Source: Firmicutes bacterium UBA3906 (GTDB lineage: Bacteria > Bacillota > Clostridia > Caldicoprobacterales > DTU083). Taken from it: DNA of 6,986 nt. Below, piece after piece: positions 1-3,449 of the stretch (position 1 is the stretch's first letter; each line of letters starts with the position of its first letter). The notes beneath the pieces were generated by a model. The model searched no databases. It saw only the letters and a list, made by a program, of their open reading frames with translations, and was not told the DNA's origin. Both the position numbers and the translations under genes were made by a program. The DNA lies in assembly GCA_002391555.1 (NCBI GenBank), contig DGFG01000166.1:1-6986 (forward strand). Reading direction: 5' to 3'.

Positions 1-230
1 TGAAAGCGAATTCCGCCCTTGGCTGGTCCCCTAGCATCGTTGTGTCTGACACGGAAGGCTTTGAATGTTTTAGTTGATCCATCATCCATCTTAACAGGAA
101 TAGTAAAATGGGTTTCATACATAGGTTGACGTAAAAAGCTACAAGTACCACTATCTAAGCCTAATACTGCTGCAACCTTGTCAAATTGCTCCTGGGCGTT
201 CTTATATGGGTTATAAGCTACGGTTGACAT
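1..230 (-). CDS. gdhA: Glutamate dehydrogenase (Glu/Leu/Phe/Val dehydrogenase family), N-terminal part
   Basis: This frame gives 76 codons plus two bases starting MSTVAYNPYKNAQEQFDKVA and ending in ARGPAKGGIRFH at the window edge. The segment LRQPMYETHFTIPVKMDDGS followed by RVRHNDARGPAKGGIRF is the conserved start of the substrate-binding domain of hexameric glutamate dehydrogenases, usually about 415-420 residues in Bacillota. The enzyme interconverts glutamate and 2-oxoglutarate plus ammonium with NAD(P)H in the cytoplasm. The cofactor cannot be told, because the Rossmann domain and the catalytic lysine lie outside the window. The ATG at 228-230 is chosen because a perfect AGGAGGT lies 5 nt upstream. 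The gene points the same way as the GH9 gene but is separated from it by about 200 nt holding a terminator-like repeat, so it is probably transcribed on its own. The family is very likely; a close paralog acting on branched-chain amino acids is the main alternative. Confidence 0.93.
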   Translation of the reverse strand, partial: MSTVAYNPYKNAQEQFDKVAAVLGLDSGTCSFLRQPMYETHFTIPVKMDDGSTKTFKAFRVRHNDARGPAKGGIRF

Positions 231-235
231 AATCT

Positions 236-242
236 ACCTCCT
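236..242 (-). promoter_or_regulatory. Ribosome binding site of the glutamate dehydrogenase gene
   Basis: AGGAGGT on the minus strand lies 5 nt before the ATG at 230. It is a perfect Shine-Dalgarno sequence and fixes the start codon. Confidence 0.9.
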
Positions 243-293
243 GGTTATCTACTTTTCTATGAATTTAAGTCTATAATCGTAAGCTAGTATCTT

Positions 294-423
294 AAAAAAA
301 CCACTAGCCAGTAAATCATTTTTAATAATTATATAGGTGGGCTCTTAATAAGTCAAACTATTCCTTTTTATTATTTTCTATATCTTAGACTATTATTTAA
401 GCTTTACCTAGAGTGGTTTTTTT
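294..423. repeat. Inverted repeat filling the gap between the GH9 and glutamate dehydrogenase genes; possible bidirectional terminator or small element
   Basis: AAAAAAACCACT (294-305) and AGTGGTTTTTTT (412-423) are perfect 12-nt inverted copies separated by 106 nt. Weaker symmetry continues inward: CTAG occurs in both arms, GTAAA at 311-315 faces TTTAC at 403-407, and AATAAGTC at 347-354 faces GACTATTATT at 388-397. The right arm begins 5 nt beyond the GH9 stop codon, so a GH9 transcript would run A-tract, stem, long loop, stem, T-tract. This resembles a terminator on either strand but the loop is far too long for a normal one. The ends also resemble those of a tiny non-coding element of about 130 bp. 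No other copy was seen in this window. The rest of 231-427 is AT-rich; no convincing promoter could be fixed there. Confidence 0.5.
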
Positions 424-427
424 ATAT

Positions 428-2857
428 CTAGACAAGCTTAAGACCTATCCTTTTACTCATAATTTCCCTTACTGCAAGTACTAAAAACATAAAATTCGAT
501 GAGGCTCCTCCTAAAACATATTCCGCTTGCTGCCATAAATAGGGAAACTCAAGTAGCTCGGGAAAGTCTGGTCTTATTAATGCAGTACCAGAAATCACTC
601 CACCGGGAATAAAAGACCAATCAGCACGGTTGATTCCATAAGCTGTAGTTGCTGATTTAGTACCTACACCTGATACAAAAGACATAGTATTAGAGCCTGG
701 ATGGCAGCCTAAAACAAAATTAAGTGCACTAGCTATCATCTCAGGTTGAAAAATATCAGGATAAGCCTTGTGTAGAAAATAATACTCCACCCCTAACCTT
801 TGAATGTTCCAACCTGCTCCCCAGATGCTTGGACTATAGGGTACACCATAGGGAGTAGCTGAGCATAGCTTTGTATACTGTTCATTTAGACCAGTCAAGG
901 CTTGCCGTATACTGTTACTAAAGCCCTTATTATTGATCTTTTTTTCAGCACGTCCTAAAATCCAACCTAGCCTTTCAATGTTATTGACTATAAAATCAAC
1001 TTCTGACTGCAAAAAGTCACTGTAAACTATTTGTCCGGTAGTTAGAAATAGTTCTGTAGCTGCATGAATTTTTGATACTTTAGCATCTTCTAAAGCCCTT
1101 GTAGTTTCAAAAAGCTCACTAGCGGCCTCCAAGGCTTGCTGGCTTAGGCTATCATTAAATCCCTTTAAGGCACGGGAGGCAGCCGCTAAATGAGCAGCAG
1201 TTGTGAGCTGACGCTGAGGATTGTCCTCAGTAAAGACCCAACGGTCATCATCGTTCCCCTTAATACCATCTGTTATGGTAGAGCTATCTCCAAGATGTAC
1301 ATATTGGCGTAGGTCATTTTCGATAATGCCACGATATAGTCTGCCTAGTACACGATAAGCAGCAACTACTGATAATACCCCATGCTCAATTTGCTGAAGT
1401 ATATCGTTTTTACCATCGGGCTGATGTATTTCAGTAACCCGTCTTTCTTGATCAATGGTTGTAGCATCATAGTAGATCTTAAAGGCTTCATAGGCCAGGG
1501 CTAATGTGTAAAACTCCCCCGACTGAGACTCTACTCTAATATCAAAATCACCAGCATCGTGCCAACCACCTACATTTAGGCCTGGAACAACTTGACCTGG
1601 TTCATACTCTGTTAGGGTAGATGGTCCTTGCTTGTAACCATCAAAATGATTATAGTCTACAGGGGCCATCCGGGCATCATCATCATGGCAAAGACCATGC
1701 CAGACCCGGTATTTCTCATTTACCCGCATATGGCACATCTGGACTGGAAGGAAATACTCTAATACCGGCTGCCATACACCTCGGTCGTAAACATCTTTGG
1801 CTATTCGAAATATCGAGGACTCAGATTGGCCATAACGAACCTTGTATAGGCCCGGCTCCCTTATATGGGTAAAGTCGAATTTCAAATAATTGTACCTGAG
1901 GAAGTGTCCCCACTCTAGACCATCTGCTGAGTAAAGTGGTCTTTCGCCACCCTCTTCTATTTTAAGCAGGCTTACTTTTTCCCTTACCCTATCACGATTA
2001 TCTAACTCAATAATGGCTACCTTACTTTGATTAGGATGGTAGCCTACTTGAGATATTTGGACTACTGGAGGATAAAGCCAGTCTTTAACTACACTGGGTG
2101 TTATAATCCATTCTATAGCATTGTTAGTCTTTTGGGCTGGTATCTCACTACTTATAACAAACCAGCCATTATTATGGTTCATTCGTCCATCATAGAGCTT
2201 TAGGTCTGCTCCCCTACTCTCAATAGTAAGGCGGCTATAAGGATCCTCTGGCTGTATTGTTAATCTTTTTCCTACAGCATAAGGCTCAGCAATCAGGTCA
2301 TCTGCAATAATTGGGTTATATTCACCAGCCTCACCTAACAGCTTTTTTAGGTCTGCCTTTGCCTGATCCTTGTTAAAATCACCTACCTCTAAATAGCTAG
2401 ACGGTTGTGACATTACTGGTCCATTAGCTTGTCTTGGAAAGATCCCATGTTGCTCGTCCATAATCCATGCCTTTCCAAACAAGCTTGCAGGATAAAGTTC
2501 AAGGTTAAAGCTTAATTTTCCTAGCAATTTTTCTGGTATTGGCCTATCTAAGTCCACAGTGACTTTTATGGAGTCAGCTAAGCCTGTAACAAGCAGTTTG
2601 TAGCTAAAGTCAAAGTCTGGATATACCATGGGGTTAAAGCCACTAAGATGTCTGCCTGTATCAGGAAAAGCTAGTTTTGTTCTTATTGTACTAGATGTGA
2701 CATCTAGTTCGCGTTCTACTAGCCTTGGCACAGGCTGCCATTGTCCTGGTGTCTGTTCAAAACGGATATCTCCATTAGTAGCTACTCTATTGCCATGCAT
2801 GATGATAACTAGACCCGATTGATGTCCCTCGGGATATGCGTCACTAAAGGCCATCAC
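428..2857 (-). CDS. Glycoside hydrolase family 9 protein (cellulase-type, Ig-like plus catalytic domain), probably cytoplasmic
   Basis: The 809-residue product has three parts. Residues 1 to about 260 form a beta-rich N-terminal region (HGNRVATNGDIRFEQTPGQW early on). About 265-355 is the cellulase Ig-like domain, beginning ISQVGYHPNQSKVAIIELD. About 360-800 is the alpha/alpha-barrel catalytic domain. The catalytic-base motif is GGWHDAGDFD, with DAGD at 434-437. The probable proton donor is E779 in WQQAEYVLGGASSNFMF. The family hydrolyses beta-1,4-glucans and related beta-glycosides by inversion. The usual histidine/arginine signature is missing: at 741-747 the protein reads GINRADW. This points away from a standard endoglucanase and toward a small or unusual beta-glycoside. 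No signal peptide is visible from any start, so it may act on imported oligosaccharides. The GTG at 2857 and ATG at 2854 are the first usable starts after an in-frame TAA, but neither has a good ribosome binding site, so the true start is doubtful. The family is secure; the substrate is unknown. Confidence 0.92.
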   Translation of the reverse strand: MMAFSDAYPEGHQSGLVIIMHGNRVATNGDIRFEQTPGQWQPVPRLVERELDVTSSTIRTKLAFPDTGRHLSGFNPMVYPDFDFSYKLLVTGLADSIKVTVDLDRPIPEKLLGKLSFNLELYPASLFGKAWIMDEQHGIFPRQANGPVMSQPSSYLEVGDFNKDQAKADLKKLLGEAGEYNPIIADDLIAEPYAVGKRLTIQPEDPYSRLTIESRGADLKLYDGRMNHNNGWFVISSEIPAQKTNNAIEWIITPSVVKDWLYPPVVQISQVGYHPNQSKVAIIELDNRDRVREKVSLLKIEEGGERPLYSADGLEWGHFLRYNYLKFDFTHIREPGLYKVRYGQSESSIFRIAKDVYDRGVWQPVLEYFLPVQMCHMRVNEKYRVWHGLCHDDDARMAPVDYNHFDGYKQGPSTLTEYEPGQVVPGLNVGGWHDAGDFDIRVESQSGEFYTLALAYEAFKIYYDATTIDQERRVTEIHQPDGKNDILQQIEHGVLSVVAAYRVLGRLYRGIIENDLRQYVHLGDSSTITDGIKGNDDDRWVFTEDNPQRQLTTAAHLAAASRALKGFNDSLSQQALEAASELFETTRALEDAKVSKIHAATELFLTTGQIVYSDFLQSEVDFIVNNIERLGWILGRAEKKINNKGFSNSIRQALTGLNEQYTKLCSATPYGVPYSPSIWGAGWNIQRLGVEYYFLHKAYPDIFQPEMIASALNFVLGCHPGSNTMSFVSGVGTKSATTAYGINRADWSFIPGGVISGTALIRPDFPELLEFPYLWQQAEYVLGGASSNFMFLVLAVREIMSKRIGLKLV
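2690..2708. repeat. 19-nt perfect palindrome inside the 5' part of the GH9 gene
   Basis: ACTAGATGT (2690-2698) and ACATCTAGT (2700-2708) are perfect inverted copies around a single G at 2699. On the minus strand it lies about 150 nt inside the GH9 gene, in the codons for LDVTSS. Its odd-centred symmetry and ATCTAG core resemble the palindrome at 3406-3418. It could be a downstream operator or a coincidence of Ser, Thr and Val codons. Confidence 0.6.
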
Positions 2858-2947
2858 ATTTACGCCATGGTTTATAAAATACCCTTTTTTATCATCTAGT
2901 TTAAATCCCTGTCTTTGTCCATCTTTAGAATTATGTTAATTTTTCAT
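2858..2947 (-). pseudogene. Apparent 5' extension of the GH9 gene interrupted by an in-frame TAA
   Basis: Reading the GH9 frame upstream of 2857, the codons stay open to 2935 and give HNSKDGQRQGFKLDDKKG followed by YFINHGVNV, joining directly to MAFSDAYPEGH. The YF-x(3)-GVNV-x-x-F pattern resembles what I recall at the start of longer GH9 proteins, so this stretch looks coding. It contains no ATG, GTG or TTG before GTG 2857. In the same frame an ATG at 2945-2947 begins ATG AAA AAT TAA, so the TAA at 2936-2938 stops translation after three codons. A base insertion or deletion in the neighbouring A run would not restore the frame, so a nonsense substitution or a sequencing error fits better. 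The gene may therefore be silent, or translated from a weak internal start as a slightly shortened protein. Confidence 0.55.
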
Positions 2948-2959
2948 CCTGTATCTAAG

Positions 2960-2964
2960 CTCCT
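2960..2964 (-). promoter_or_regulatory. Candidate ribosome binding site for the interrupted GH9 start
   Basis: AGGAG on the minus strand (within GATAGGAGC) lies 12 nt before the ATG at 2947. The spacing is longer than ideal. It is still the best Shine-Dalgarno match near the GH9 5' end and supports 2947 as the ancestral start. Confidence 0.35.
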
Positions 2965-3027
2965 ATCAAATCAAGTGATTTGTTCATCATTTTGCTCTAC
3001 ATATGAATTTTAATTTGTATAAATCTA

Positions 3028-3201
3028 TTAGTAGGCTCCTTTCCTAAGTTTTTCAAGGCTGTTTGTAGCATTATTATACACTAATAGCTTAGACTTATCA
3101 GCCGATTTTCCCAATCCAATTAGTTGTTTCATATATGAGCTAGGCCTCTAATTATCCATTTTTTCAGGACATTTGGCAGGATATAGTTGAATAGGGTCGA
3201 A
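3028..3201 (-). pseudogene. Possible remnant or small reading frame of unknown function with an internal TAG
   Basis: On the minus strand the frame reads FDPIQLYPAKCPEKMDN, then TAG at 3148-3150, then RPSSY and a 34-residue stretch MKQLIGLGKSADKSK to EKLRKGAY ending in TAA at 3028-3030. The amino-acid mix and codons on both sides of the TAG look more like protein than random AT-rich sequence. The 34-residue part could be a free-standing small gene starting at ATG 3132, but it has no good ribosome binding site; the nearest purine-rich tract is about 14 nt away. I do not recognise the product. It could be a relic of a decayed gene, a real small peptide upstream of GH9, or chance. Confidence 0.25.
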
Positions 3202-3225
3202 TTATTAAGTATCACTCTTAATAAT
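3201..3225. repeat. 9-bp perfect inverted repeat with 7-nt loop
   Basis: ATTATTAAG (3201-3209) and CTTAATAAT (3217-3225) are perfect inverted copies around TATCACT. The stem is almost all A and T and no long T tract follows on either strand, so it is a weak terminator at best. An operator or part of a longer folded RNA is equally possible. Confidence 0.45.
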
Positions 3226-3243
3226 AGTATTTTCCTAGTAAGT

Positions 3244-3331
3244 AGGGGTAAACCCCTGAGCATGAAATCTGAGGGCAAAAGTAAGAGTGCTCTGTCTACT
3301 TTACTAGTTAAAATACCAGGAAGTAAAAGTA
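3244..3331. repeat. Cluster of three short hairpins between GH9 and the kinase
   Basis: Three stems follow one another. AGGGGT/ACCCCT lies at 3244-3249 and 3252-3257 (five pairs around a TAAA loop in RNA). GAGCA/TGCTC lies at 3258-3262 and 3288-3292. TACTTTAC at 3297-3304 faces GTAAAAGTA at 3323-3331 with one bulge. The CCCT at 3254-3257 could instead pair with AGGG at 3272-3275, which would exclude the first stem. That is the sort of choice seen in attenuators, but the alternative helix is only four pairs. No T tract directly follows. The strand that would be transcribed is unknown. Confidence 0.35.
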
Positions 3332-3405
3332 CTATAATATGAAAGTCTCCAACCAAAAAAGTAGCTTTTGTTCTGCTATTTTAATGCCATAGATTGGTCT
3401 TACTT

Positions 3406-3418
3406 ATCTAGTCTAGAT
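3406..3418. promoter_or_regulatory. 13-nt perfect palindrome upstream of the kinase gene, operator-like
   Basis: ATCTAG-T-CTAGAT is perfectly symmetrical about the T at 3412 and ends 31 nt before the kinase start codon, next to the ribosome binding site region. Its position suits a dimeric regulator. A weak -35-like TTGGTC lies at 3394-3399 without a good -10 box at the right distance. Regulator unknown. Confidence 0.35.
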
Positions 3419-3436
3419 TAAAGGGTTACGCTTTAA
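3418..3436 (+). promoter_or_regulatory. Hairpin abutting the kinase ribosome binding site
   Basis: TTAAAG (3418-3423) and CTTTAA (3431-3436) can pair around GGTTACG, and inner GT/AC pairs could extend the stem past one mismatch. The right arm runs into the AAGGAAGGAG Shine-Dalgarno tract, so folding could tune translation of the kinase. The stem is A/T-rich and weak. Confidence 0.3.
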
Positions 3437-3438
3437 GG

Positions 3439-3444
3439 AAGGAG
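3439..3444 (+). promoter_or_regulatory. Ribosome binding site of the sensor kinase gene
   Basis: AAGGAG, within AAGGAAGGAG at 3435-3444, lies 5 nt before the ATG at 3450 and supports this start. Confidence 0.88.
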
Positions 3445-3449
3445 CAAAG

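Larger units (their letters stand above)
2948..3449. other. Divergent intergenic region between the GH9 and sensor kinase genes
   Basis: About 500 nt without a confident gene. On the minus strand it carries a possible broken small reading frame (3028-3201). From 3201 to 3331 it holds a run of inverted repeats, followed by an isolated TATAAT at 3333-3338 without a good -35 box. Close to the kinase it has a 13-nt palindrome (3406-3418) and a hairpin touching the ribosome binding site. The promoters of both divergent genes must lie here, but no pair of -35 and -10 boxes was good enough to call. I compared it by eye with the common riboswitch cores (cyclic-di-GMP, T-box, cobalamin, purine, FMN, SAM) and saw no match. 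Confidence 0.6.

Noticed and set aside
9..20. GAATTCCGCCCTT resembles cloning-vector sequence next to an EcoRI site
   Set aside because: On the minus strand it is in frame and encodes AKGGIRF, a conserved glutamate dehydrogenase motif, so it is genuine coding sequence.
1621..1872. Plus-strand frame opposite the GH9 gene, and similar frames at 2628-2822, 3859-4041, 4139-4327, 4454-4666, 4958-5281, 6007-6231 and 6765-6974
   Set aside because: Each lies antisense to a strongly supported gene, has no family features and no convincing start site.
2858..3201. Stop-codon recoding as an explanation for the in-frame TAA and TAG
   Set aside because: Two different stop codons are involved, TAA and TAG also end the intact genes here, and no recoding element or special tRNA gene is visible. 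Simple mutation is more likely.
3244..3292. Possible cyclic-di-GMP riboswitch, because GGGGTAAACCCC and GAGGGCAAAAG recall parts of that core
   Set aside because: The conserved ACGCAAAGC segment and tetraloop-receptor arrangement are missing and the stems are in the wrong order.
3129..3356. 75-codon leucine-rich minus-strand reading frame in the intergenic region
   Set aside because: It starts with TTG without a ribosome binding site, runs across several inverted repeats, and has a biased Leu/Ile composition with no recognisable domain. It is most likely a chance frame.
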